A model generated the notes under the pieces. That model was given only the letters and a program-made list of their open reading frames with translations, searched no databases and had not been told where the DNA came from. Below, piece after piece: positions 9,434 through 17,760 of a stretch of 64,000 bases of DNA. A program made the translations under genes and the position numbers. The stretch is from Streptomyces seoulensis (GTDB lineage Bacteria > Actinomycetota > Actinomycetes > Streptomycetales > Streptomycetaceae), in NCBI RefSeq assembly GCF_004328625.1, contig NZ_CP032229.1:620001-684000 (forward strand), read 5' to 3'. How positions within the stretch are numbered: the stretch's first letter is position 1; every line of letters begins with the position of its first letter.

Positions 9434-9781
9434 ATGAGCCGACGGCACACTCAGGACGACACGGCCCGCGTGCCGCGCGCGCGTTCAGGCACGGCCGGCC
9501 GCCGGGAGCGCACCGGGACCGAACCGGTCACCGCCCGCAGCGCGCTGAAGCTCCGCCTGGTGCTCAGCGTGGCCGGGCTGCCGGTCTTCGTGCTCGGTAC
9601 GGTGGTCTTCGCCGTCTGGGCGGGAGCGGTGGGCCGGCAGGACGTGCCGGACCCGACCCAGCTCACGGTGCTGGCCGTCATCTGCGGTGTGCTCGCGCTG
9701 TTCGCGGCCGCGGACCTCGTCGTGGTCCTGCTGCGCCTGGCGCGCGAACGCGCGGGTCACACTCCTCGGCGGGACGCCTGA
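9434..9781 (+). CDS. Small two-helix membrane protein (possibly DUF6343 family)
   Basis: A 115-residue protein. A basic, probably disordered N-terminus (1-30) is followed by TEPVTARSALKLRL, then two transmembrane helices (about 42-62 and 76-97) and a basic tail. The TEPVTARS...LRL element resembles a small Streptomyces family remembered as DUF6343, but I am not certain of the name. The ATG is preceded by GATGAGG. It is divergent from 8607-9185 and has its own sigma-B-like promoter. Its function is unknown. Confidence 0.65.
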   Translation: MSRRHTQDDTARVPRARSGTAGRRERTGTEPVTARSALKLRLVLSVAGLPVFVLGTVVFAVWAGAVGRQDVPDPTQLTVLAVICGVLALFAAADLVVVLLRLARERAGHTPRRDA

Positions 9782-9818
9782 CTGCCGCTTTCCTCGGCGG
9801 AGTTGGACCTCGCACTCC

Positions 9819-11006
9819 TCACCAGGGTTCCAGGACCGCCTTGATCATGCCGTCCCTCTTCGCCTGGAACGTCTCGTACGCCGCGGGCGCCTGTTCCAGC
9901 GGGAGGGTGTGGGTGGCGAAGGTGTCCACGCCCAGCGGGTCCTCGTCGGTGAGCAGCGGGAGGATGTCGTCGACCCAGCGGTGCACGTTGGCCTGGCCCA
10001 TGCGGAGCTGGATCTGCTTGTCGAACAGGGTGAGCATCGGCATCGGGTCGGCCATGCCGCCGTACACGCCGGACAGCGAGACGGTGCCCCCCCGGCGGAC
10101 GATGTCGATGGCCAGGTGCAGCGCGCCGAGCCGGTCGACGCCCGCCTTCTCCATCAGGCGCTGGGCGAGGGCGTCGGGGAGCAGGCCGGTGGCCCACTGG
10201 GCGGCCTTGGCGAGGGGCGCGCCGTGCGCCTCCATGCCGACGGCGTCGATGACGGAGTCCGCGCCGCGTCCGTCGGTGACGTCGCGGATCGCGTCGGCCA
10301 GGTCGTCGCCGTACTCGCCGAGGTCGTAGACCCTGATGCCGTGTTGGCGGGCGCGGGCGAGGCGTTCGGGGACGAGGTCGACGCCGATGACGTTCTCGAC
10401 GCCCCGGTGCCGGGCGATGCGGCAGGCCATCTCGCCGATCGGGCCGAGGCCGAGGACCACGAGGGTGCCGCCGGGCGGTACGTCGGCGTACTCGACGGCC
10501 TGCCAGGCGGTCGGCAGTACGTCGGAGAGGTAGAGGAAGCGCTGGTCGGGCGGGCCGTCGGGGATCTTGACGGGGAGTTGGTCGCCGAACGGCACCCGGA
10601 GGAACTGGGCCTGGCCGCCGGGGACCTGGCCGTAGAGCTTGGTGTAGCCGAACAGGGAGGCACCCTTGTCGTGGTCGTGGACCTGAGTGGTCTCGCACTG
10701 GGAGTGCAGGCCCTGGCCGCACATGTAGCACTCGCCGCAGGAGACGTTGAAGGGCACCACCACACGGTCGCCGGGGGCGAGGGAGGTCACCTCGGAACCG
10801 GTCGCCTCCACGATGCCCATGGGCTCGTGGCCGAGGATGTCACCGGCGTCGAGGAACGGGCCGAGCACTTCGTACAGATGCAGATCCGATCCGCAGATCC
10901 CGCTCGACGTCACGCGGACGATGACGTCGGTGGGGTCCTGGATCTGGGGGTCGGGGACGGTGTCGACCCGGACGTCCTTCCTGCCCTGCCAGGTGAGAGC
11001 ACGCAT
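9819..11006 (-). CDS. Zinc-dependent alcohol dehydrogenase family protein
   Basis: A 395-residue medium-chain dehydrogenase with catalytic zinc motifs CGSDLHLYE and GHEP, the structural zinc loop CGECYMCGQGLHSQC, and the NAD motif LGLGPIGEMA near residue 195. It is related to the enzyme at 989-2143 but belongs to a different subgroup, nearer to the long-chain zinc ADH/formaldehyde dehydrogenase-like proteins. The ATG at 11006 is preceded by GGAGG at 4-5 bases. An upstream frame extension is rejected because the protein family begins at MRALTW. A sigma-B-like promoter at 11049-11073 suggests stress induction. The substrate is unknown. Confidence 0.9.
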   Translation of the reverse strand: MRALTWQGRKDVRVDTVPDPQIQDPTDVIVRVTSSGICGSDLHLYEVLGPFLDAGDILGHEPMGIVEATGSEVTSLAPGDRVVVPFNVSCGECYMCGQGLHSQCETTQVHDHDKGASLFGYTKLYGQVPGGQAQFLRVPFGDQLPVKIPDGPPDQRFLYLSDVLPTAWQAVEYADVPPGGTLVVLGLGPIGEMACRIARHRGVENVIGVDLVPERLARARQHGIRVYDLGEYGDDLADAIRDVTDGRGADSVIDAVGMEAHGAPLAKAAQWATGLLPDALAQRLMEKAGVDRLGALHLAIDIVRRGGTVSLSGVYGGMADPMPMLTLFDKQIQLRMGQANVHRWVDDILPLLTDEDPLGVDTFATHTLPLEQAPAAYETFQAKRDGMIKAVLEPW

Positions 11007-11048
11007 GTCGCCTCCAATGATGTGGGTACAGCGGCTCGCCCCGGCCGG

Positions 11049-11073
11049 GTACCCGGCGCTCCGGGGCTTACCC
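11049..11073 (-). promoter_or_regulatory. Sigma-B-like promoter for the zinc alcohol dehydrogenase
   Basis: On the minus strand it reads GGGT, 15 bases, GGGTAC, ending about 43 bp upstream of the ATG at 11006. Confidence 0.5.
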
Positions 11074-11096
11074 AACGGCCGCGCCGACTCCCGGTG

Positions 11097-11303
11097 TCAG
11101 CCGGAGGGCTCGTCGGGTACCGGCTGGTCGGGGCGCACCCCGGCGGTCTCCGGCGCGCCGCGCGGGCCGGCGCCCGCCTCGTCGGTGTCGGGCACTTCTT
11201 GGGCGTCGTCCTTCGTGGGCGCGTCCCAGGGGTCCCTGCCGTGGCTCGCCTGCTGGTCGGGCAGGTCCCTGGGGACGCGCCGGGCGTGATGCCGCTCGGT
11301 CAT
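11097..11303 (-). CDS. Small acidic, Pro/Asp-rich protein of unknown function
   Basis: A 68-residue hydrophilic protein with a basic start (TERHHARR) and an Asp/Glu/Pro/Gly-rich remainder that is probably disordered. No domain is recognised. Evidence that it is real: AGGAGGA lies 6 bases before the ATG at 11303, and a good sigma-B-like promoter is centred about 65 bp upstream. It resembles small stress-induced or hydrophilin-like proteins only in composition. Confidence 0.65.
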   Translation of the reverse strand: MTERHHARRVPRDLPDQQASHGRDPWDAPTKDDAQEVPDTDEAGAGPRGAPETAGVRPDQPVPDEPSG

Positions 11304-11357
11304 GGCTGTTCCTCCTGGTCAGGGGTCGGGGTCACCGCGTCGGGCGGTCCGTCGCGG

Positions 11358-11382
11358 GTACCCCTGGCCGGGCGGGGCATGC
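11358..11382 (-). promoter_or_regulatory. Sigma-B-like promoter for the 68-residue protein
   Basis: On the minus strand it reads GCAT, 15 bases, GGGTAC, about 55 bp upstream of the ATG at 11303. Confidence 0.5.
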
Positions 11383-11416
11383 GGAGCCGAGGGGACCAAG
11401 AAATTGAACGTTTCGC

Positions 11417-11441
11417 GTTTCAGGACAAAGCAGGCGGATAC
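11417..11441 (+). promoter_or_regulatory. Sigma-B-like promoter for the DUF3040 protein
   Basis: On the plus strand it reads GTTT, 15 bases, GGATAC, a one-base departure from GGGTAC, about 42 bp upstream of the GTG at 11483. Confidence 0.4.
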
Positions 11442-11482
11442 CCGCACCCAGTCGTATCAACAGCTCAGAGGAAGTGTTCACG

Positions 11483-11845
11483 GTGGGCGCACCGAGCCTT
11501 ACCCCGCAGGAAATACGCAGACTGGCCGAGATCGAGAGAGGCCTGGGCGAGGACAAGGTGCTCGCCCGTCGGCTGCGGACCATGCGCGACCCCGGCGGAC
11601 CGGCGGCCTGGGCACGGCCGCGGAGGCTCGCGCTGGGGGTGGTCCTGGGCACGCTGACGACTCTGACGCTGCTCGGCCTCGACATCGTCTTCCGTCAGCC
11701 GTATCTGACCTGGGCGATCGCCGTCGTATGGCTGTTCACCGTGGCCGGTCTCGTGGGTCTGGTGGTGCGGGCGTGCCGTCGCTGGGAGGCGGCGGAGCGG
11801 GCCGGCCTGAAGACACCGTGGCCGATAGATCCGTCGCAGGTGTGA
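11483..11845 (+). CDS. DUF3040 domain membrane protein
   Basis: A 120-residue protein whose N-terminus has the DUF3040 signature: a helix with LTPQEIRRLAEIERGL followed by D..LARRL. Two transmembrane helices follow (about 52-72 and 77-97), then a short charged tail. DUF3040 proteins are small actinobacterial membrane proteins of unknown role. Of two in-frame GTG codons (11474 and 11483), the second is chosen because GAGGAAG lies 8 bases before it. A 67-residue protein follows 14 bp downstream, so the two are probably co-transcribed. Confidence 0.75.
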   Translation: MGAPSLTPQEIRRLAEIERGLGEDKVLARRLRTMRDPGGPAAWARPRRLALGVVLGTLTTLTLLGLDIVFRQPYLTWAIAVVWLFTVAGLVGLVVRACRRWEAAERAGLKTPWPIDPSQV

Positions 11846-11859
11846 GGGGGGACCGGGAG

Positions 11860-12063
11860 ATGCCGGAAGAACGGAACGACGAGGAAGCCGGGGAAACGAA
11901 TCTGCCGCGCCCCCGGCGCCGGCTCACGGAGGAGGAGTTCCGAGAGCTGATGCGGGAGGCCCGGCAGGAGGCGCGCCGGCTTCGCTACGGCCGCCCGCCC
12001 GAGGAGGACTCGGCGGTCGCGCTGCGCACCCAGCACGCGGAGTTCGGCGCGGCGGCCCACTGA
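11860..12063 (+). CDS. Small charged helical protein, unknown function
   Basis: A 67-residue protein with a long amphipathic, strongly charged helix (RRRLTEEEFRELMREARQEARRL, of which the core is residues 20-42). It has no membrane segment. The ATG at 11860 follows GGGGGGACCGGGAG, which offers a ribosome site. It lies 14 bp after the DUF3040 gene and is likely in the same transcript. No function can be assigned. Confidence 0.6.
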   Translation: MPEERNDEEAGETNLPRPRRRLTEEEFRELMREARQEARRLRYGRPPEEDSAVALRTQHAEFGAAAH

Positions 12064-12149
12064 ACCCTCTCACCACCCGTACTGATGACCGGTTCCGCTG
12101 GATAGGCTCAAGCGGACGGATCACGTCGGGGAGAGCGGGAGGGCGCGGG

Positions 12150-13211
12150 GTGACGGAGCTGGACATGGCCGGGTACCTGGGCGGTTACGCACGGATGCTG
12201 GCCGAGGTCTCCCACACCGGCAGGCGCCCCACCCGTACGGAACTGGACGAGCGGCGCGCCCTCGGGGAACGGGCCGCCGAGGCGGGACACAGCCTCCGGG
12301 CCCTGGTGCGCGGCCACTTGGCGGCCACCCGGACCGCGTGGCCAGACGGCACCCCGGCCCGCTCGGCCGGCTGGACACTGGCCGCCGTCGAGCAGGCGGT
12401 GGACGCCTTCGCCGAGGGGTACGAGCGGGCGCAGCGGCTCGCCGTACGCCAAGAGGAGGCCGCGCGGCGGGAGTTCATCGACGACCTGCTGTACGGCCGT
12501 AGCGACCTGGGCCGGCTGGCCGAGCGCGCCGAGCGGTTCGGCCTCGTGCTCTCCCACGCCCACGCGGTCGCGGTCGCGGAGGGCCCGGAGGCGTACGTCG
12601 ACACCGCCCCGGTGACCCGGCAGGTGGAGTCGGCGCTGCTCACCCGGTTCAGTGAGCGGCGCGTCCTGCTGACCACCAAGAACGGCAGGCTGATCTGCAT
12701 CGCCCCCGGCGACCAGGAAGAGGTGCTGCACTGCTTCGCCGAGCAGGTGCGCGCCACCCCGGACTGCGGCCGCGTCGCCCTCGGCCGCCCCCGGCAGGGC
12801 GCGGGCGGCGTGGTGCAGTCGTACGAGGAGGCACTGAGCACCCTGGAGCTGGCGGAGCTGCTGCGACTGCCCGAGCCGGTGGTCCGCGCGGCCGACCTGC
12901 TGGTGTACCCGGTGCTGCTGCGGGACCGGCAGGCGATGGCCGACCTCGTGCTGAGCGCGCTGGGCCCGCTGCGGGAGGCGCGCGGGGGCGCGGAGCCGCT
13001 GCTCGGGACGCTGGAGGCGTACTTCGACTCGGGGTGCCGGGGCGCGGAGGCGGCGCGGCGGCTGGCGCTGAGCGTGCGCGCGCTGACGTACCGGCTGGAG
13101 CGCATCCACCAGCTCACCGGCAACAATCCGGCCGACCCGGTGCACCGGTACACGCTGCAGACGGCCGTGATCGGGGCGCGACTGCTGGGGTGGCCCGCGC
13201 GGGAGCTGTGA
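12150..13211 (+). CDS. PucR/CdaR-like transcriptional regulator with C-terminal helix-turn-helix
   Basis: A 353-residue regulator. The C-terminal 60 residues fit the PucR-type helix-turn-helix (AARRLALSVRALTYRLERI, near 285-335, with L.VH.NT.RYRL-like spacing). The middle part (about 110-270) resembles the GGDEF-like linker of CdaR/PucR proteins. The N-terminal part is helical without a clear ligand domain. The GTG at 12150 follows GGGAGGGCG. A TAGGCT hexamer at 12103-12108 may be the -10 element. It converges on the flotillin gene across a short GC hairpin. The target genes are unknown. Confidence 0.8.
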   Translation: MTELDMAGYLGGYARMLAEVSHTGRRPTRTELDERRALGERAAEAGHSLRALVRGHLAATRTAWPDGTPARSAGWTLAAVEQAVDAFAEGYERAQRLAVRQEEAARREFIDDLLYGRSDLGRLAERAERFGLVLSHAHAVAVAEGPEAYVDTAPVTRQVESALLTRFSERRVLLTTKNGRLICIAPGDQEEVLHCFAEQVRATPDCGRVALGRPRQGAGGVVQSYEEALSTLELAELLRLPEPVVRAADLLVYPVLLRDRQAMADLVLSALGPLREARGGAEPLLGTLEAYFDSGCRGAEAARRLALSVRALTYRLERIHQLTGNNPADPVHRYTLQTAVIGARLLGWPAREL

Positions 13212-13213
13212 AA

Positions 13214-13241
13214 GGGGGGCCCGCGCGCAGGCAGGCCCCCC
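13214..13241. terminator. Hairpin between convergent genes
   Basis: GGGGGGCC pairs with GGCCCCCC across a 12-base loop, immediately after the regulator's stop and 16 bp before the flotillin gene's stop. Confidence 0.6.
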
Positions 13242-13256
13242 GTCCGCTCTCCCGGC

Positions 13257-14780
13257 TCAGCCGGTGATCTCGACCTTGCCGTTGTCCGTGGCGGGACGCT
13301 CCACGCTCGCGGCGGCACGCTCGGTGACGCCCTTGAGGAGCTGGGTCAGGTCGACGCCGGTGGTGGAGCCGAGCAGTTCGAGGCCCTGGGCCACGTTGTC
13401 GGCGACCGCGCGGGGAATCCGGCCGGCGCCGTCGGTGGAGATGACCGTCATCTTGCCCACGGCGCTGAGCGGCTCGGACGCCTTGGCGACGACCTCGGGG
13501 AGCACGGCCACCAGCATCTGGAGGACGGCCGCGTCACCGTACTGCTCGTACGCGTCCGCCTTCTTGCGCATGGCCTCGGCCTCGGCGCTGCCCTTGGCGG
13601 TGATGGCCGCGGCCTCCGCGTCGCCCTCCAGCCGGACCGCCTCGGCGGCCGCCGCGCGGCGGGACCGCTCGGCCTCACCCTGCTTGAGACCCTCGATGGC
13701 CTCGGCCTCGGCCAGCGCGCCACGGCGCTGCTTCTCGCCCTCACCGGTGAGCCGGGACCGCTCCGCCTCGGCCTCGGCCGCCGCGATGGCCGCCAGCCGC
13801 TCCGCCTCGGCCTGCTTGACGCGGGCGACCCTGCGGGCCTCCGCCTCCTGCTCCGCGGCGTAGCGCTGGGCGTCGGCGGGCTTGCGGACCTGGGTGTCGA
13901 GCTGACGGTCGGTCAGCGCGGCTTGGCGCTCGGCGACCCGTTCCTGCTCCAGGAGGATCTCCTGCTGGCGGGCGGCCTCGGCGAGCGGTCCGGCCGCCGC
14001 GGCGCGGGCGGCGGCCTCGTCGGTCTCCGCCTTGATCTCCGCCTGCTTCAGCGCGAAGGTCCGCTGGGCGACGGCGATCTCCTCGGCGGCCTTGAGCCGG
14101 GCCTGCTCGGCGGCCCGCTGGGCGACGGCCTCCGCGATGTCGGCCTCCTGCCGGGCGCGGGCGGCCTCGGGCCGGCCGAGGTCCTCCAGGTAGGAGCCCT
14201 CGGTGGTGATGTCCTGGATCTGGAACGCGTCCAGCACCAGGCCCTGCCCGGACAGGCTCGACTCGGCCTCTTCCGCGACCTGCCCGGCGAAGGCGGCGCG
14301 GTCGCGGATGACGTCCTCCACGGACATCCGGCCGACGATGGCGCGCAGCGCGCCGGAGAGCACTTCCTGGGTGAAGCCGACGATGCCGTCCTGCTGCATC
14401 AGGAACCGCTGGGCGGCGGCGCGGATGGAGTCCTCGGTGCCGCCGACCTTGACGATGGCGACACCGTCCAGGTTGGCCTTCACCCCGCGCAGGGTGACCG
14501 CGCCGCGCACCGCGACCGGGATGTGCCGCGAGGACAGGTCGAGCGTGAACCGCTGCTGCACGAACGGGACCACGAACACACCGCCGCCGACGACGACCTT
14601 CTGGCCGCTGTTGTCGGTGAAGACGCGCCCGGTCTCCGGATCGGTGGACTTCTTGCCCCGGCGCCCGGTGACGATGAACGCCTCGCTCGGCCCGGCCACC
14701 TTGTAGCGGCTGACCACGGTGAGCGCCAGCAGCACCAGGAGTACGACGACTCCGGCCACGGCGATGAACACAGGACTCAT
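13257..14780 (-). CDS. Flotillin-family SPFH membrane scaffold protein
   Basis: A 507-residue flotillin-like protein that organises membrane microdomains. It has one N-terminal hydrophobic segment (about 3-25), an SPFH/band 7 domain (about 30-190), and a long Ala/Glu/Arg coiled-coil region with many EA repeats (about 190-400). A C-terminal domain (about 400-507) follows. The ATG at 14780 is chosen because it begins directly with the hydrophobic anchor; the frame opens further upstream without a ribosome site. The gene lies 87 bp downstream of an NfeD-like gene. That pairing of flotillin with an NfeD-type OB-fold membrane protein is well known. Confidence 0.92.
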   Translation of the reverse strand: MSPVFIAVAGVVVLLVLLALTVVSRYKVAGPSEAFIVTGRRGKKSTDPETGRVFTDNSGQKVVVGGGVFVVPFVQQRFTLDLSSRHIPVAVRGAVTLRGVKANLDGVAIVKVGGTEDSIRAAAQRFLMQQDGIVGFTQEVLSGALRAIVGRMSVEDVIRDRAAFAGQVAEEAESSLSGQGLVLDAFQIQDITTEGSYLEDLGRPEAARARQEADIAEAVAQRAAEQARLKAAEEIAVAQRTFALKQAEIKAETDEAAARAAAAGPLAEAARQQEILLEQERVAERQAALTDRQLDTQVRKPADAQRYAAEQEAEARRVARVKQAEAERLAAIAAAEAEAERSRLTGEGEKQRRGALAEAEAIEGLKQGEAERSRRAAAAEAVRLEGDAEAAAITAKGSAEAEAMRKKADAYEQYGDAAVLQMLVAVLPEVVAKASEPLSAVGKMTVISTDGAGRIPRAVADNVAQGLELLGSTTGVDLTQLLKGVTERAAASVERPATDNGKVEITG

Positions 14781-14867
14781 ATCCAGGCCCCCATACGTTG
14801 AGACACGCAAGACACGAACACATGACACCCCGTCAGGGGTGGACGACTACGCGGTGGTGAGCCGGGT

Positions 14868-15377
14868 TCAGCGTTCCACCGGGCGCACCACGACCGAGGT
14901 CGGCGACGGCACCGCCTCGACCCACACCTCGCTGCCGCGCGCCACCGGCACCGCGCTGCGGGCGGCGAACTTGACGGTCTGCCCGCCGAGCCGGACGAGG
15001 ACCTCGCCGAAGCCGCCGGCCGGGATGGCCGTCACCACGTTGCCCGAGGTGCCGAGCAGGTCGTCGCCGGTCGGGGTCGCGTCCGTCTGGTCGCGCAGCA
15101 GCAGCCGGCTCAGGCGGTACGTCAGCCAGGCCGTGCCCACCCCCGCCACCGCGCCGATCGCGGTGGCCCCCACCGGGGCGATGCCGAGGCCGTCGTGGGC
15201 GATGACTCCGCCGAAGCCGGTCATCGACAGGAACCCCGCGATGACCGGCAGCGACAGCCACCCGTCGAGCGCGCCCCCCAGCGCGCCGTCGAACAGGCCG
15301 TCCAGCAGCCCGTCGAAGATCAGCGACAGGACGAGCAGCACGACCCCCGTGATGCCGATTCCCAGAAACCAGGCCAT
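14868..15377 (-). CDS. NfeD-like membrane protein, partner of the flotillin
   Basis: A 169-residue protein with three to four transmembrane segments in the first 100 residues and a C-terminal beta-rich region (about 115-165). This end, with GTSGNVVTAIPAGGFGEV, carries the G.V.T.l.P.G...v motif of the NfeD OB-fold. NfeD proteins pair with flotillins (YuaF with FloT in Bacillus). The ATG at 15377 has GGAAGGGGGG upstream and begins at the first membrane helix, so an upstream start is rejected. It is upstream of and in line with the flotillin gene, forming an operon. Confidence 0.8.
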   Translation of the reverse strand: MAWFLGIGITGVVLLVLSLIFDGLLDGLFDGALGGALDGWLSLPVIAGFLSMTGFGGVIAHDGLGIAPVGATAIGAVAGVGTAWLTYRLSRLLLRDQTDATPTGDDLLGTSGNVVTAIPAGGFGEVLVRLGGQTVKFAARSAVPVARGSEVWVEAVPSPTSVVVRPVER

Positions 15378-15638
15378 CCGCGCCGCCCCCCTTCCGCCCG
15401 CCGCTGATCTCCGGCTTGGTGGAATGTTCACACACCGTCTTGGTCATTTCATTGCCAGATCCCGGCAGTTTTTACGCTTCTTTTATGCCGTCTTCTCGCC
15501 GGACCGGTTCGGCGTCCCGGTGGCCGCCCACGTCATCCGTTCGGGGCCAGGACGCGTGATCCGTGGTCACGGGGTTACTCGTGCGACAGTGCGCGGGCGG
15601 ACCCCGTCCGCGCCGGGTGTTGCGCGAAGGAGGAAACC

Positions 15639-16106
15639 GTGGCCATCCGGTACCAGCTCATCCGGCGTCCGCCGGCCGCCGTGTGGAAGGTGCTCGAACA
15701 GCCCTCCTGCTACGCGGACTGGGTCGTGGGCACCCACGAGACGGCACCCCGCGAGGGCGACTGGCCCGAGCTGGGCTCGTCCCTCGCCTTCAACGTGAAG
15801 ATCGGCCCGCGCCGCGTCGACGGCTACACCGTGGTGCGCCGCTACGAGCCACCGCGGTACCTCGAACTGGAGGCCAAGGTCCCCCTCGGCAGCGCCCGCA
15901 TCGCCATCGACGTACGCGACTGGGGCGGCGAGTCCCTCGTCATCGTGGACGAACACCCGCTGCGCGGGCTGGGCGGCAAGCTGCACAACGTCGTGCTGGA
16001 CACCGTGATCCAGCTCCGGCACCGGGACATGCTGAGCCGGCTGGCGAGGCTGGTCGAGCGGCAGAGTCCGCGCCGCACCGACGCCGAGGAGGCGGGCCAT
16101 GGCTGA
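15639..16106 (+). CDS. SRPBCC-fold protein (polyketide cyclase/START-like)
   Basis: A 155-residue protein with the helix-grip fold pattern: RRPPAAVWKVL near residue 10, then W..G....RVG-like strands, and a long C-terminal amphipathic helix. Such proteins bind hydrophobic ligands. The GTG at 15639 has GAAGGAGG at 5-6 bases, an excellent ribosome site. Its 3' end overlaps the next gene by 8 bases, so it is coupled to a phytoene-dehydrogenase-like oxidoreductase. It may carry or present that enzyme's lipid-like substrate (inference). Confidence 0.8.
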   Translation: MAIRYQLIRRPPAAVWKVLEQPSCYADWVVGTHETAPREGDWPELGSSLAFNVKIGPRRVDGYTVVRRYEPPRYLELEAKVPLGSARIAIDVRDWGGESLVIVDEHPLRGLGGKLHNVVLDTVIQLRHRDMLSRLARLVERQSPRRTDAEEAGHG

Positions 16107-17730
16107 CGCGGTGGTCATCGGCGCCGGACCGAACGGGCTGGTCGCGGCCAACCTCCTGGCGGACCAGGGCTGGAGCGTGGAGGTGCTGGAGGCCCAGGAC
16201 CGGCCCGGCGGCGCCGTCTACAGCGACAGAGGGGTCCACCCCGACTTCGTCAACGACGTCTTCAGCTCCTTCTACCCCCTGGCCGCCGCCTCCCCGGTGA
16301 TCGACGGGCTCCGGCTGGAAGACGAGGGGCTGCGCTGGACGCACGCCCCGCAGGTGCTGGCCCACCCGCTGGCCGACGGCCGCTGCGCGGTGATCGACCG
16401 GGACCTGGACGTCACCGCCGAGGGCCTGGACGAGCTGTGCCCCGGCGACGGCCGCTCCTGGCGCGCCCAGGTCGGCACGTGGGACCGGGTCGGCCACGAC
16501 CTTCTGCAAGCGCTGTTCACCACGATGCCGCCGGTGCGGGCGCTCGCCGGGCTCGGTCTGAAACTGCGCGGCGGCGGCGCGCTGCGCCTGGCCCGCTCCA
16601 TGCTGCTGCCGGTGCGCCGCCTGGGCGAGGAGGAGTTCGACGGCGAGGGGGCCAGGCTGCTGCTCGCGGGCAACGCCCTGCACGCGGACCTGGGCCCGGA
16701 GTCGGCGATCGGCGGCGGCTTTGGCTGGCTCATGTCGATGCTCGGCCAGCAGTTCGGCTTCCCGGTACCGGTGGGCGGCGCGGTCGGCCTCACGGACGCG
16801 CTGGTCAGCCGTCTTGAGCGGCGTGGCGGTGTGATCCGCTGCGGGGAGCCGGTGACGCGGATCGTGGTCGAGCGGGGCCGGGCCGTCGCGGTCCGCACGG
16901 CGGGCGGCGACACGGTACCGGCCCGGCGCGCCGTCCTCGCGGACGTCTCCGCGCCCGCCCTCTACGGCGACCTGATCGCCCCCGAACATCTGCCCTCGCA
17001 GGTCCTCGACGACATGCGGCGCTTCCAGTGGGACTTCGCCACCTTCAAGGTCGACTGGGCGCTGGACTCCGCCGTCCCGTGGAAGGCCGGGGCGGCGAGC
17101 GGCGCGGGCACCGTGCATCTGGCGGACAGCGTGGACGACCTGACCCGGTTCGCCGCCCAGATCGCCATGGGGCAGATCCCCGACAAGCCGTTCCTGCTGG
17201 TGGGACAGATGACCACCGCCGACCCGACCCGGTCGCCCGCGGGAACCGAGTCCGCCTGGGCCTACACCCATCTGCCACGCGTGGTGCGCGGCGACGCCGG
17301 GGACACCGGGCTCACCGGCTCCTGGGACGCGGCCGAGCGGGAGATCATGGCGGACCGGATGGAGCAGCGCGTCGAGCAGTTCGCGCCCGGCTTCCGCGCC
17401 CGGGTCCTGAGCCGGCGCGTGCTGTCGCCGCCCACGCTCCAGTCCGAGGACGCCAATCTCAGCGAGGGCGCCCTCAACGGCGGCACCACCGCCCTGCACC
17501 AGCAGGCGGTCTTCCGGCCCATCCCGGGCACCGGCCGCCCCGAGACGCCGGTCCGGGGGCTGTACCTGGCTTCTTCCTCCGCGCATCCCGGCGGCGGGGT
17601 GCACGGCGCCCCCGGCGCCAACGCGGCGCGGGCCGCGCTGGGCATCCGCCGGTCCTTCGCGGACGTGATGTCCCTGGTGCAGCGGACCCTGACACGCGGA
17701 AGCGGAGCGGCCGCGGTGGGAGACCGCTGA
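16099..17730 (+). CDS. Phytoene dehydrogenase-like FAD-dependent oxidoreductase
   Basis: A 543-residue flavoprotein with the N-terminal dinucleotide motif VIGAGPNGLVAANLLA and the following EAQDRPGGA. A C-terminal FAD-contacting segment GLYLASSSAHPGGGVHGAPGANAARAAL is present in parts (GGGVHG core). It belongs to the amine oxidase/phytoene desaturase superfamily (COG1233-like), and resembles bacterial paralogues rather than the crt carotenoid enzymes. No carotenoid genes are nearby. Its ATG overlaps the SRPBCC gene's end by 8 bases, so the two are translated together. The substrate is unknown. Confidence 0.85.
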   Translation: MADAVVIGAGPNGLVAANLLADQGWSVEVLEAQDRPGGAVYSDRGVHPDFVNDVFSSFYPLAAASPVIDGLRLEDEGLRWTHAPQVLAHPLADGRCAVIDRDLDVTAEGLDELCPGDGRSWRAQVGTWDRVGHDLLQALFTTMPPVRALAGLGLKLRGGGALRLARSMLLPVRRLGEEEFDGEGARLLLAGNALHADLGPESAIGGGFGWLMSMLGQQFGFPVPVGGAVGLTDALVSRLERRGGVIRCGEPVTRIVVERGRAVAVRTAGGDTVPARRAVLADVSAPALYGDLIAPEHLPSQVLDDMRRFQWDFATFKVDWALDSAVPWKAGAASGAGTVHLADSVDDLTRFAAQIAMGQIPDKPFLLVGQMTTADPTRSPAGTESAWAYTHLPRVVRGDAGDTGLTGSWDAAEREIMADRMEQRVEQFAPGFRARVLSRRVLSPPTLQSEDANLSEGALNGGTTALHQQAVFRPIPGTGRPETPVRGLYLASSSAHPGGGVHGAPGANAARAALGIRRSFADVMSLVQRTLTRGSGAAAVGDR

Positions 17731-17760
17731 CCGCCCCGCTCCGGGCGGGCCCTCGCGGGC

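Noticed and set aside
9819..11006. Direct duplicate of the dehydrogenase at 989-2143
   Set aside because: The zinc motifs are shared but the rest differs too much; they belong to different subgroups.
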